From Chitinophagales bacterium (GTDB lineage: Bacteria; Bacteroidota; Bacteroidia; Chitinophagales; JADIYW01), in contig JADKZZ010000018.1 in NCBI GenBank assembly GCA_020848475.1, positions 1 to 48,671 on the forward strand: a stretch of DNA of 48,671 nt. The letters are read 5' to 3'. Below, piece by piece: positions 17,235-24,875 of the stretch. Position 1 is the first letter of the stretch. Each line of letters begins with the position of its first letter. The notes beneath the pieces were generated by a model that saw nothing but the letters and a program-made list of their open reading frames with translations, had not been told where the DNA came from and made no database searches. Both the position numbers and the translations under genes were made by a program.

Positions 17235-17864
17235 ATGGAAACAACAGCATTATTTAAAGAGATATTTGAACCAAAATTAATCAAAGAATTAACTGAAAAA
17301 GCCAAACCCATTTCAGCAAAAGCTGGTGATATTATCTTGGACTTTGGTGAAACAGTGCGACAAATTCCTATTATACTCAGTGGTTCTGTAAAAGTTTCGC
17401 GCATAGACGAAGAAGGAAAAGAATTGTTATTGTATTATGTGAATCCGAAGGAAAGTTGCGCCATGACGTTTACTTGTTGTATGCAACAATATCCGAGCGA
17501 AATAAAGGCAGTAGCAGAAGAAGATGTAGAAATGCTTGCAATACCAATAGCAGTAATGGATCAATGGCTGGTGAAATATCCGAGCTGGAAAAGTTTTGTA
17601 ATGAAAACCATTCATCATCGCTTTAATGAACTGCTAAAAGCAATCGATCAAATCGCATTTCAAAAATTAGACGATCGCTTGATTTCCTATCTAAAAGAAA
17701 AATCTAAAGCCACCAAATCCACTTTAATTAACTTATCGCATCAACAAATATCAGAAGAGCTTGCCACTTCTCGTGTAGTAATTTCTCGATTGCTAAAGAA
17801 ACTGGAAAACGAAAAAAAGATATTATTGTACAGAAATCAAATTAAGCTACTTAAAGATTTGTAA
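17235..17864 (+). CDS. Crp/Fnr-family transcriptional regulator (cysteine-containing, sulfur/redox block)
   Basis: A 209-residue regulator with an N-terminal cyclic-nucleotide-binding-like beta barrel (about 30-120) and a C-terminal winged helix (LSHQQISEELATSRVVISRLLKKLE, about 166-190). Three cysteines, C75, C81 and C82 (ESCAMTFTCCM), sit in the sensory barrel; in this position they could act as a thiol/persulfide or redox switch (inference). The recognition helix lacks the Fnr-type Glu, so it should not read a TTGAT site. It lies 60 bp upstream of and co-directional with the rhodanese-thioredoxin block, which it probably controls. Confidence 0.85.
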   Translation: METTALFKEIFEPKLIKELTEKAKPISAKAGDIILDFGETVRQIPIILSGSVKVSRIDEEGKELLLYYVNPKESCAMTFTCCMQQYPSEIKAVAEEDVEMLAIPIAVMDQWLVKYPSWKSFVMKTIHHRFNELLKAIDQIAFQKLDDRLISYLKEKSKATKSTLINLSHQQISEELATSRVVISRLLKKLENEKKILLYRNQIKLLKDL

Positions 17865-17923
17865 CATTTGTAACTGACAATCGCAATTTTGCTAGCTAAT
17901 TTTGTTTTATAAAATTCAATGTT

Positions 17924-18133
17924 ATGAAACAAAATATGGGAAAAATAGACAAAGCTATACGCATGTCGCTAGCTGTTTTAATTGCAGTATTGTATTTCGC
18001 AAATGTCATCAACGGAGCACTCGCAATCATTTTATTAGTATTTGCTACTGTGTTTATACTTACAAGTTTTATTGGCACTTGTCCATTATACTTGCCTTTT
18101 AACATCAACACCAACGAAAATAAAAACGCTTAA
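17924..18133 (+). CDS. DUF2892 (YgaP-type) small inner membrane protein
   Basis: 69 residues with two membrane segments (about 12-30 and 33-52) and the DUF2892 layout: N-terminal MGKIDKAIRMSLA and C-terminal TSFIGTCPLYLPF, with one conserved cysteine before PLY. The same domain is fused to a rhodanese in YgaP; here the rhodanese is the separate next gene, 16 bp downstream. The ATG at 17924 is preferred over longer frames because it gives the family N-terminus. Confidence 0.85.
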   Translation: MKQNMGKIDKAIRMSLAVLIAVLYFANVINGALAIILLVFATVFILTSFIGTCPLYLPFNINTNENKNA

Positions 18134-18149
18134 TCTTAAAAAAAACAAT

Positions 18150-18464
18150 ATGATCTCTCAATTAAAAAGTATGTTTGGCTTAGGTCCAAAAATCGATTTT
18201 AAACTTGCTATGCAAAATGGCGCACAAATTATTGACGTACGCACAAAAGCGGAATATCAATCAGGCCACATTAAAGGCTCTTTAAATATTCCACTAAACA
18301 ATCTATCTAATCATTATGCAAAATTAGATAAAAACAAAACCATTATTACTTGTTGTGCTTCTGGAATTCGCAGTGCACAAGCACAAAACATCTTACAAGC
18401 CAATGGATTTAAAGAAGTCTATAATGGTGGTGGCTGGTATGGTTTACAAGAAAAACTAAAATAA
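18150..18464 (+). CDS. Single-domain rhodanese-like sulfurtransferase
   Basis: The ORF track starts at 18042, but the family N-terminus and spacing fit the ATG at 18150 (MISQLKSMFGLG), giving 104 residues. Rhodanese motifs are IIDVRTKAEYQSGHIKGSLNIP (about 27-48; quoted as family markers) and the active-site loop C69-A-S-G-I-R74, a CxxGxR loop. The loop is preceded by a second cysteine, C68. It transfers sulfane sulfur between thiols. It lies between the DUF2892 gene and a second small membrane protein gene, with only a 1 bp gap to the latter. Confidence 0.88.
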   Translation: MISQLKSMFGLGPKIDFKLAMQNGAQIIDVRTKAEYQSGHIKGSLNIPLNNLSNHYAKLDKNKTIITCCASGIRSAQAQNILQANGFKEVYNGGGWYGLQEKLK

Positions 18465-18465
18465 T

Positions 18466-18753
18466 ATGCTACAAACAATCAAATACAATTTATTTCATAA
18501 TTGGAATGCCATTCGCATAATACGTTTAGTATTGAGTGTCATCATTATTGTACAAGCTGTACAAATACACGACGTGTTATTTGGTTTATTAGGCGTTTTC
18601 TTTTTATATCAAGCACTGAGCAATACTGGTTGTTGTGCGATGAATACTTGCTCACCAACGCCTACAACAAATTCCAGTACGCAAGAAGTTGCTGTTGAAT
18701 TTGAAGAAATAAAAAATAATAAAGATGGAAAAAATGCAGAAGAAATCATTTAA
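18466..18753 (+). CDS. Small membrane protein of the rhodanese-thioredoxin block
   Basis: 95 residues with two hydrophobic segments (about 17-33 and 36-50), then a cysteine-rich stretch SNTGCCAMNTCSP (52-64) and a polar acidic C-terminal tail. Topology and the TGCC element resemble small YgaP/DUF2892-like membrane proteins, but I do not recognise a named family. The three closely spaced cysteines are candidates for thiol chemistry. Its 3' end overlaps the thioredoxin gene by 29 bp. Confidence 0.7.
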   Translation: MLQTIKYNLFHNWNAIRIIRLVLSVIIIVQAVQIHDVLFGLLGVFFLYQALSNTGCCAMNTCSPTPTTNSSTQEVAVEFEEIKNNKDGKNAEEII

Positions 18754-19036
18754 AGAATACATACAAGATAATAAACCAGTCTTAGTTGATTTCTACGCAG
18801 ATTGGTGTGGACCTTGCCGAGTGATGCATCCAATTTTAGAAGAAGTGAAAGCGAAATTAAATGACGATGTTACTGTTATAAAAATAAACATCGATAAAAA
18901 TGCACGTGTCGCATCGAGCTATCAAATTCAAAGTGTACCTACTTTAATTTTATTTAAAAATGGCCAGATAAAATGGCGACAATCAGGTGTGGTGCCGGCA
19001 AATCAATTAGAAAAAATTATACAACAAAACAAATAA
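18725..19036 (+). CDS. Thioredoxin
   Basis: A 103-residue cytosolic thioredoxin with active site WCGPC (C28, C31), the preceding VLVDFYADW strand and the cis-proline segment SVPTLILF near residue 77. It reduces disulfides and can release persulfide sulfur. It overlaps the upstream membrane-protein gene by 29 bp, so translation is probably coupled. An alternative ATG lies three codons in. The genomic trxA may be elsewhere; this copy belongs to the sulfur/redox block. Confidence 0.93.
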   Translation: MEKMQKKSFKEYIQDNKPVLVDFYADWCGPCRVMHPILEEVKAKLNDDVTVIKINIDKNARVASSYQIQSVPTLILFKNGQIKWRQSGVVPANQLEKIIQQNK

Positions 19037-19043
19037 AGACAAC

Positions 19044-19484
19044 ATGACAACAGCACATTTATATGACGTGAGCGTTCAATGGAATGAAGATAGAAAAGGA
19101 ACAATGAGCTCTACTGTTTTAACACAAAAAATAGAAGTGGCAACACCACCAGAATTTGCAAAAGGAATGCCCAATATCTGGTCGCCTGAGCATTTATTTG
19201 TTGCTGCCGTAAACAGTTGCTTGATGACCACATTTTTAGCTATTGCAGAAAACTCAAAATTAGAGTATCTTAGTTTTGACTCAAAAGCGATCGGAAAACT
19301 GGAAATGATAGATGGAAAATACATGATGAGTGAAGTGGAACTACAACCAGAAATTACGATTGCCAATGAACAAGATAAAGAAAAAGCAGAGCGTGTTTTA
19401 ATCAAATCAGAAAGAGCCTGTTTAATTTCAAACTCAATAAAATCTACCATCGTCTTCAATCCTACTATCACCATTAAACAATAA
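19044..19484 (+). CDS. OsmC/Ohr family protein
   Basis: A 146-residue OsmC-fold protein. The two family cysteines are visible in AAVNSCLMTTF (about residue 58) and SERACLISNSI (about 129), the peroxidatic/resolving pair of thiol-dependent peroxidases, and HLFVAA precedes the first. OsmC-type proteins reduce organic hydroperoxides or, in some bacteria, act on persulfides. It starts 7 bp after thioredoxin, a likely electron donor. Confidence 0.88.
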   Translation: MTTAHLYDVSVQWNEDRKGTMSSTVLTQKIEVATPPEFAKGMPNIWSPEHLFVAAVNSCLMTTFLAIAENSKLEYLSFDSKAIGKLEMIDGKYMMSEVELQPEITIANEQDKEKAERVLIKSERACLISNSIKSTIVFNPTITIKQ

Positions 19485-19487
19485 AAA

Positions 19488-20192
19488 ATGAAACTACATT
19501 TTATAGCACTATTACTGACAATCTCTTTTATTTCTACATCGTGCAATTCACAAAATGCTGGACAAGTATTGACACCTACAGCATTTAACGAAAAGATGAA
19601 TACGACAAGTGATGCTGAAATTTTAGACGTACGAACACCAGAAGAATATGCTGGTGGCTTTATAAAAAACGCACAAAATATCGACTACAACAGTGCCGCT
19701 TTTGAAGAAGAAATTTCAAAACTCGATAAGAATAAAACCTACTTCGTGTATTGTCTATCAGGCAAACGCAGTGCGTCAGCGGCAAGTGTTATGCGCAAAA
19801 ACGGCTTTGCTAATGTCGTTAATCTTGACGGTGGCATCTTAGCATGGCAATCTGCCAACTTACCAATCGTGACAGAAAACAGCAAAGCAGTAGCAGATAA
19901 AATCACTATGGAAATGTATCAGCAAATGATAACATCAGACACGCTAGTATTAGTAGATTATTTTGCGCCATGGTGTGCGCCATGCATGAAGATGAAGCCA
20001 ATGTTGGAAGAAATTGAAAAAGAATATGCCGGCAAAGTAAAAGTTATTCGATTAGATATTAATGAAAATAAACAACTCGCACAGCAATTAAAAATTGCAG
20101 AAATTCCAATTTTAAAAACCTTTGTAAAAGGAAAAGAAACTTGGGTACATAAAGGCTATATCGAAAAAGCCGACTTAGTAAAAAATCTATAA
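19488..20192 (+). CDS. Rhodanese-thioredoxin fusion lipoprotein
   Basis: 234 residues with a lipoprotein-type signal peptide ending at C19 (ISTSC, a slightly atypical lipobox). A rhodanese domain follows (ILDVRTPEEYAGG near 45, active loop C89-L-S-G-K-R94; about 30-125), then a thioredoxin domain (YFAPWCAPCMKMKP with C163 and C166; about 140-234). It would place sulfur transfer and disulfide exchange in one polypeptide on the periplasmic face of a membrane. It is the last gene of the block, starts 3 bp after osmC, and is convergent with the next gene 2 bp away. Confidence 0.88.
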   Translation: MKLHFIALLLTISFISTSCNSQNAGQVLTPTAFNEKMNTTSDAEILDVRTPEEYAGGFIKNAQNIDYNSAAFEEEISKLDKNKTYFVYCLSGKRSASAASVMRKNGFANVVNLDGGILAWQSANLPIVTENSKAVADKITMEMYQQMITSDTLVLVDYFAPWCAPCMKMKPMLEEIEKEYAGKVKVIRLDINENKQLAQQLKIAEIPILKTFVKGKETWVHKGYIEKADLVKNL

Positions 20193-20194
20193 AT

Positions 20195-20908
20195 TTAGAT
20201 GTATTTTTCCGACGAAATAGTAGCAGATTTGTCAGACATTTGATACCTGACAACATCTGCTATTATTTTTACGATAGCAAATAATATGGCACAGGCAATG
20301 ATAGCTGTGTGATGGTCTAATGATAATTTTTCGGTGACACCTGCATAGAGAAAAGTACCTAATACAACTACAATATGCACGACAATAATATGTGGATCGA
20401 GTAGCGTAAAATTGTCATTCGGCGTTGATGTCTTATATTTACCATTCAACCTAAATTGCATCAGATATTCTACCAAATTATAAATAAAAAAACTAGTTAA
20501 AGTAATCCTGTAAAAACTGCCTTTCAGTGTCAAAGCATGCGCAAAAGTCAATAATTCACTATCAGAATTTTCTGTGTTCGTAATTAGCAATCCTAGGAAA
20601 GTAACTATAAAAAGTAAATAGAAAAGGAAAATACCCGTTCGAAATAAGAAAAAACGAATGGCAAGAAACAGTTTGCCAATCATTGTGATTTCTTTATCAC
20701 CTTCGGCTGTCAATATTTTCAGCAATTGGAATGTGCTGACAATTAATAATTCTAACCAATATAAATAGACAATGGAAAAAATTGTCCAATTGTATGTTAT
20801 CACACCATATATTGGAAATAAATTGGTGAAAATAATTAAAGGCAAGGCTGCTCTTTTAAAATTTTGTGATGCTTGATTGTCTATATTGTTATTTTTCATT
20901 ATTTGCAA
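20195..20908 (-). CDS. DUF6498-like polytopic membrane protein
   Basis: 237 residues with about six hydrophobic segments. The first region, FTNLFPIYGVITYNWTIFSI followed by YLYWLELLIV, resembles the DUF6498 family, in which an aromatic YWLE motif follows the second helix. No function is known. An ATG three codons in (20899) is an equally good start. The gene faces the rhodanese-thioredoxin gene with only 2 bp between stops and no hairpin. Confidence 0.6.
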   Translation of the reverse strand: MQIMKNNNIDNQASQNFKRAALPLIIFTNLFPIYGVITYNWTIFSIVYLYWLELLIVSTFQLLKILTAEGDKEITMIGKLFLAIRFFLFRTGIFLFYLLFIVTFLGLLITNTENSDSELLTFAHALTLKGSFYRITLTSFFIYNLVEYLMQFRLNGKYKTSTPNDNFTLLDPHIIVVHIVVVLGTFLYAGVTEKLSLDHHTAIIACAILFAIVKIIADVVRYQMSDKSATISSEKYI

Positions 20909-20952
20909 AAAATTGGTTTCTGTGTTTCAAATATAATAGCTAATTTTCAGTT

Positions 20953-21594
20953 ATGCCACAACGAGATTTAAACAATATGCGTGAGCAGTATGACGCTGAT
21001 ATCTTATTAGAAGCAAACTGCCATACCAATCCATTTCAACAATTTGATGCTTGGTTTCAAGATGCAATTCAACAAAATATTATAGAACCTAATGCCATGA
21101 CACTGGCAACGGTTGGCCATGACGGTCAGCCATCTGCTCGAATCGTGTTGCTGAAAAGTTTCGACAAAAATGGATTTGTATTTTATAGCAATTATGAAAG
21201 CCATAAAGGAAAGCAAATACAAGAAAATGAAAAGGTAGCTTTATTATTTTGGTGGCAACAAAGACAAATTCGAATTGAAGGAGCTGTACAAAAATTAGAT
21301 AGAGAAAGTGCTATGCAATACTTTCATTCTCGACCAATTGAAAGCCAAATAGGTGCTACCGTTTCCTTGCAAAGTAGCATAATTGAGAGTCGAGAAATTT
21401 TAGATGAAAAATATGATACAGCCTACAAAGCATACGCTAATAAAGTAGTGCCATTGCCTGATTATTGGGGCGGCTATTTGGTGGTGCCTACATTGTTTGA
21501 ATTTTGGCAAGGCAGAATGAGCAGATTACATGACAGAATTCAGTATTCATTACAAGCAAATCAAGATTGGAAAATCGAGCGACTCTCTCCTTAA
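20953..21594 (+). CDS. pdxH: Pyridoxamine 5'-phosphate oxidase
   Basis: An FMN enzyme that oxidises pyridoxine/pyridoxamine 5'-phosphate to PLP. The 213 residues include MTLATVGHDGQPSARIVLLK (about 44-63), the FMN-binding FYSNYESHKGKQI near 77, VALLFWWQQRQIRIEG near 95 and the C-terminal signature FWQGRMSRLHDRI near 190. Length is standard. It shares a bidirectional terminator with the convergent HU gene. Confidence 0.95.
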   Translation: MPQRDLNNMREQYDADILLEANCHTNPFQQFDAWFQDAIQQNIIEPNAMTLATVGHDGQPSARIVLLKSFDKNGFVFYSNYESHKGKQIQENEKVALLFWWQQRQIRIEGAVQKLDRESAMQYFHSRPIESQIGATVSLQSSIIESREILDEKYDTAYKAYANKVVPLPDYWGGYLVVPTLFEFWQGRMSRLHDRIQYSLQANQDWKIERLSP

Positions 21595-21618
21595 TGTTTT
21601 ATATTTTCTTATAGAAAA

Positions 21619-21647
21619 AAAATAAGCCTCACACGGAGGCTTATTTT
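21619..21647. terminator. Bidirectional terminator between pdxH and the HU gene
   Basis: The core stem AATAAGCCTC / GAGGCTTATT is perfect and can be extended by two A-T pairs (12 bp), with a 5 nt loop ACACG. A and T runs flank it on both sides, so it can end transcripts from either direction. Confidence 0.85.
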
Positions 21648-21664
21648 ATTACTTAGCAGTTTGA

Positions 21665-21946
21665 TTATTTATTTTTTTTCACTGCTTCAGATAATTCTTT
21701 ACCTGCTTTGAAACGCACGATTGTTTTTGCAGGAATTTTAATTTTAGCACCAGTTGCTGGATTTCTTCCTTCTCTTTTTTCTCTCTTAGAAGTGCTGAAA
21801 GTACCAAAACCAATTAACGTAACTTTGTCGCCTTTTTTCAACGTTTTACGAATGCTGTCTAATACAGCGTTCAATGTGTCATTAGCTGCTGCATTTGTTA
21901 CACCTGCTGCATCAGCGATTACTTTTACTAAATCTCCTTTGTTCAT
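21665..21946 (-). CDS. HU-family DNA-binding protein
   Basis: A 93-residue histone-like nucleoid protein that bends DNA as a dimer. Clear family sequence: MNKGDLVKVIADAAGVT at the N-terminus, VTLIGFGTFSTSKREKREGRNPATG (about 42-66) and IPAKTIVRFKAGKELSEAV at the C-terminus, including the RNPATG arm with its DNA-intercalating proline. It has its own strong promoter at 21984-22014. Confidence 0.95.
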   Translation of the reverse strand: MNKGDLVKVIADAAGVTNAAANDTLNAVLDSIRKTLKKGDKVTLIGFGTFSTSKREKREGRNPATGAKIKIPAKTIVRFKAGKELSEAVKKNK

Positions 21947-21983
21947 TATTTTCTTATTTAATGGTTAAAAAAACATTATGACA

Positions 21984-22014
21984 CAAAGTTAAATTGTTTA
22001 TTTAATTATCCAAA
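21984..22014 (-). promoter_or_regulatory. Bacteroidota-type promoter of the HU gene (-33 and -7)
   Basis: On the minus strand the sequence reads TTTG (22014-22011), exactly 19 nt, then TAACTTTG (21991-21984). This matches the primary-sigma consensus TTTG-N19-TAnnTTTG of Bacteroidota in both elements and spacing, about 38 bp upstream of the HU ATG. Confidence 0.65.
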
Positions 22015-22088
22015 TAATTAAGCGAAAATGTTAGTAAAAATGGAGGCTTGTGTAAAATTTTGCTTCAAAGTGCTTGCTATTACTGACT

Positions 22089-22439
22089 TTATGCCGAAAA
22101 AGAGGTACCACAACCACAAGTTGATGTAGCATTTGGATTATTAAAAATAAAACCTCTGTTATCCAAACCACCTTTAAAGTCAATTTCACAATCAAGTAAA
22201 TAAAGTTCTTGCGACTTATCTACATATAAAGGAATTGAATTAATGGAATATACATTGTCATTTTCTTTCTGTGTATCAAATTCCAATACATAAGAAAATC
22301 CGGCACAACCACCACCTTTCACGCCAATGCGCAATCCAAATCCGGCTTCGTAGTTTCCATTTTTATACAAGTGCAATATTTCTTGTACCGCATTCTGTGT
22401 CAGCGAAATTGGTAATTTATTTACAGTATCAATCCTCAT
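22089..22439 (-). CDS. HesB/IscA-family iron-sulfur cluster assembly protein
   Basis: A 116-residue A-type carrier that passes Fe-S clusters to apoproteins. The three conserved cysteines are C45 in KGGGCAGFSY and C108/C110 in the C-terminal CGCG. The segment VDKSQELYLLDCEIDF is typical of the fold. It is monocistronic, with a possible -7 box CAAAGTTA (coding strand TAACTTTG) at 22460-22467. Confidence 0.92.
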   Translation of the reverse strand: MRIDTVNKLPISLTQNAVQEILHLYKNGNYEAGFGLRIGVKGGGCAGFSYVLEFDTQKENDNVYSINSIPLYVDKSQELYLLDCEIDFKGGLDNRGFIFNNPNATSTCGCGTSFSA

Positions 22440-22459
22440 AGCTATTTAACAATAATAAG

Positions 22460-22467
22460 CAAAGTTA
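22460..22467 (-). promoter_or_regulatory. Candidate -7 box for the IscA/HesB gene
   Basis: TAACTTTG on the coding strand, 20 bp upstream of the ATG, identical to the HU -7 box. No TTTG is at the right distance for -33. Confidence 0.4.
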
Positions 22468-22596
22468 GTTCAATAAATACATTTATTATTCGTTTTAACA
22501 AGTAAAGTAAATTCACAAACATAGATTGCAATAAAATTTGTATTTTTAGATTCCTATTTTACATAACATTAACATCAATTCGAAAACAACAAACAC

Positions 22597-23136
22597 ATGC
22601 TTACTACCATTTTAGAAATTCTTAAATATACTGTTCCTTCATTAGTCGTGTTTGGCGGTGTTTATTCAATTATCAAAGTATTTATAGAAAATGAAAACAA
22701 ACGAAGAAATCAAGAAATAAATAAATCTCTGTTATTTGAACAACGCAAAGTGTCTTTGCCATTGCGCTTGCAAGCTTATGAGCGCATTCTTGTTTTACTA
22801 GAAAGAATTCATCCATTTAGCTTGCTCACCAGAGTATATCAACCGAATATGTTGGTGGCAGAATTGCAGTTAGAATTAATCAAAAGCATACGCATCGAAT
22901 ATGAATATAACTTATCGCAACAAATGTATATCAATGATGATGCGTGGCAAATGGTGTCAACAGCAAAAGAAGAAACAATAAAAGTGATAAATTTATTTGC
23001 TTCTAAATTACCTGATGACGCAGACGGCATTGAATTAAACAAAGCAATCTTTAATTATTATATGCAAAGCGATAAAGATGTGCCTGTACAAATTGCCATT
23101 AATTATGTAAAAAGTGATGTTAAAAAATTATTCTAA
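22597..23136 (+). CDS. Membrane-anchored hypothetical protein (DUF7935-like)
   Basis: 179 residues: one N-terminal membrane helix (about 9-29) followed by a charged, mostly helical cytoplasmic domain beginning RKVSLPLRLQAYERILVLLERI (about 50-71). I recognise this as a conserved Bacteroidota protein of unknown function; the DUF number is from memory and uncertain. Its last 20 codons overlap the start of the next gene by about 20 bp, suggesting cotranscription with the split 5'-nucleotidase genes. Confidence 0.65.
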   Translation: MLTTILEILKYTVPSLVVFGGVYSIIKVFIENENKRRNQEINKSLLFEQRKVSLPLRLQAYERILVLLERIHPFSLLTRVYQPNMLVAELQLELIKSIRIEYEYNLSQQMYINDDAWQMVSTAKEETIKVINLFASKLPDDADGIELNKAIFNYYMQSDKDVPVQIAINYVKSDVKKLF

Positions 23137-23869
23137 ATATATCGCATTTTGGATGCTTGCAATTGTAGTTTTTACAGCATGCAAAACCTACGTACCAATA
23201 CAAGAAAAATTTAGTCTAAATAAAATAAATAAAACCATAATTGCCGATAGTGCAACGCTCGCCTATTACCTGCCTTACAAAGATTCTTTAGACAAAATAA
23301 TGAAAATTCCATTGGCAGAACTTGCGGAAGATCTTTCTAAAAAAATGCCAGAAAGCACACTTGGAAATATGATGGCAGATATCTTAAAATTAAAAACGGC
23401 TGCATATACGCATCAAACAATTGACGTTGCTATTTTAAATTACGGTGGCATACGCACACCATCACTCAGCAAAGGTACATTAATGGTAGAACATGCTTAT
23501 TTACTAATGCCATTCGACAATTATTTGGTAGAACAAATTTTAACAGGACAGCAACTCAGCGATTATTGCGACTCATTGGCTATCAAAGGCGGATGGCCTG
23601 TTGCTGGTATTGCCTTTGTTATCAAAAATAAAAAAGCAAGTGACATTCGCGTAAACGGCATTCCAATTGACTTGAAAAAAAATTATAGTGTTGCCACAAA
23701 TGACTACTTGGCAAATGGTGGCGATGGAATGACATTTTTAAAAACAATACCGCAAATTCAAACTGGGAAATTATATAGAGATGCCATCATAGAATACTGG
23801 AAAGAGCAAACTAAAGCAGGTAAGAAAATTCAATCTAATCTGGAAAATAGAATCCGTTATGCAGAATAG
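23117..23869 (+). CDS. 5'-nucleotidase C-terminal domain lipoprotein
   Basis: 250 residues from the ATG at 23117 (the ORF track uses a GTG one codon earlier). A lipoprotein signal ends VFTAC with C22. The rest is the substrate-binding C-terminal domain of UshA-type 5'-nucleotidases: ESTLGNMMADIL near 78, LNYGGIRTP near 108, TNDYLANGGDGMTFLK near 195, the last being the purine-stacking NGGDG region. The catalytic metallophosphatase half is encoded by the next gene, which overlaps by 11 bp. The pair is a 5'-nucleotidase split in two with domain order reversed. Confidence 0.88.
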   Translation: MLKNYSKYIAFWMLAIVVFTACKTYVPIQEKFSLNKINKTIIADSATLAYYLPYKDSLDKIMKIPLAELAEDLSKKMPESTLGNMMADILKLKTAAYTHQTIDVAILNYGGIRTPSLSKGTLMVEHAYLLMPFDNYLVEQILTGQQLSDYCDSLAIKGGWPVAGIAFVIKNKKASDIRVNGIPIDLKKNYSVATNDYLANGGDGMTFLKTIPQIQTGKLYRDAIIEYWKEQTKAGKKIQSNLENRIRYAE

Positions 23870-24794
23870 AAGAACATTTATTAAACAAAGTGTACTTTCT
23901 GGTGCCATGCTTACTGCCATAGGCACGCCACTGTCTTTATTGGCTGATAACACAAAAAGCACACTCACTATTTTGCATACTAACGATGTGCACAGTCACA
24001 TAGAACCATTTGCTGATGACGATAAAAAATATCCTGGTTTAGGCGGCGCTGCGCAGCGAGCCGCCATCATACATGAGATACGAAAAAACAAGGAACACGT
24101 ACTCTTATTAGACGCTGGCGATATCTTTCAAGGCACACCCTATTTTAATTTTTTTAATGGTGATATCGAAATCGATTTGATGAATAAAATGGGCTATGAT
24201 GCCGCCACAATCGGCAATCATGATTTCGATGGCGGTATTGATGGTCTTGCAAAACAAATTAGTAGAGCAAATTTCCCATTTGTAAATTGCAATTATGATT
24301 TTACCAGCACGCCTGTACATGGCAAAGTGCACAAACATATTATCATCAAAAAAGGCAAATTAAAAATCGGCATTACAGGTTGCGGTGTTGAGCTCGACGG
24401 CTTAGTGCCAGATAAATTATATACTTCTACTAAGTATTTAGATCCAATTTCATGTGTGCAAGAACAGGTAGATATTTTAAAACATAATGAAAAATGCCAT
24501 TTGATTATTTGCCTATCACATTTAGGCTATCAATATCAATCAACAAAAATATCTGATATTATTTTAGCACAACAAACAAATCATATAGATGTTATCATTG
24601 GCGGACATACACATACCTTTTTAGATGCACCAGTAAGTCAAAAAAATAAAGACGGCAAAACGGTATATATTAATCAAGTGGGTTGGGCTGGTATTCAAAT
24701 CGGGCAGCTAGATTATCTTTTCGAAAAAAAATTCAGCAAAAAGTTATCAAACACTCAAACTGTAATTGTTGATAAAAAAACAAGAGGAAAATAA
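23859..24794 (+). CDS. 5'-nucleotidase-type metallophosphatase, Tat-exported
   Basis: 311 residues forming the catalytic N-terminal domain of UshA-like 5'-nucleotidases. It begins with a twin-arginine signal NRRTFIK followed by a hydrophobic stretch to about residue 30. Dimetal-site motifs: TNDVHSH (about 40-46), LLDAGDIFQG near 84, TIGNHDFDGG near 114, LIICLSHLGY near 205 and GGHTHTF near 233. It lacks the C-terminal substrate domain, supplied by the upstream gene that overlaps by 11 bp. One partner carries a Sec lipoprotein signal and the other a Tat signal, so they would meet only after export. Confidence 0.9.
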   Translation: MQNRRTFIKQSVLSGAMLTAIGTPLSLLADNTKSTLTILHTNDVHSHIEPFADDDKKYPGLGGAAQRAAIIHEIRKNKEHVLLLDAGDIFQGTPYFNFFNGDIEIDLMNKMGYDAATIGNHDFDGGIDGLAKQISRANFPFVNCNYDFTSTPVHGKVHKHIIIKKGKLKIGITGCGVELDGLVPDKLYTSTKYLDPISCVQEQVDILKHNEKCHLIICLSHLGYQYQSTKISDIILAQQTNHIDVIIGGHTHTFLDAPVSQKNKDGKTVYINQVGWAGIQIGQLDYLFEKKFSKKLSNTQTVIVDKKTRGK

Positions 24795-24875
24795 TTTTTT
24801 TATTAAGGAAATTTTTCTCAACTTAGATTCATCAAAGTTATCCATTTTTAATTTTTAAAAAACCTAATAGAGCGT

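Noticed and set aside
18042-18149. N-terminal extension of the rhodanese ORF
   Set aside because: It overlaps the DUF2892 gene in another frame; the family N-terminus begins at 18150.
22530-22560. TAAAATTTG as a promoter -7 box for the DUF7935-like gene
   Set aside because: It has three bases between TA and TTTG instead of two, and no -33 element.
24795-24875. Possible oriC next to dnaA (TTATCCATT at 24838-24846)
   Set aside because: Only one DnaA-box-like site with two mismatches, in an 81 bp gap with no cluster of boxes.
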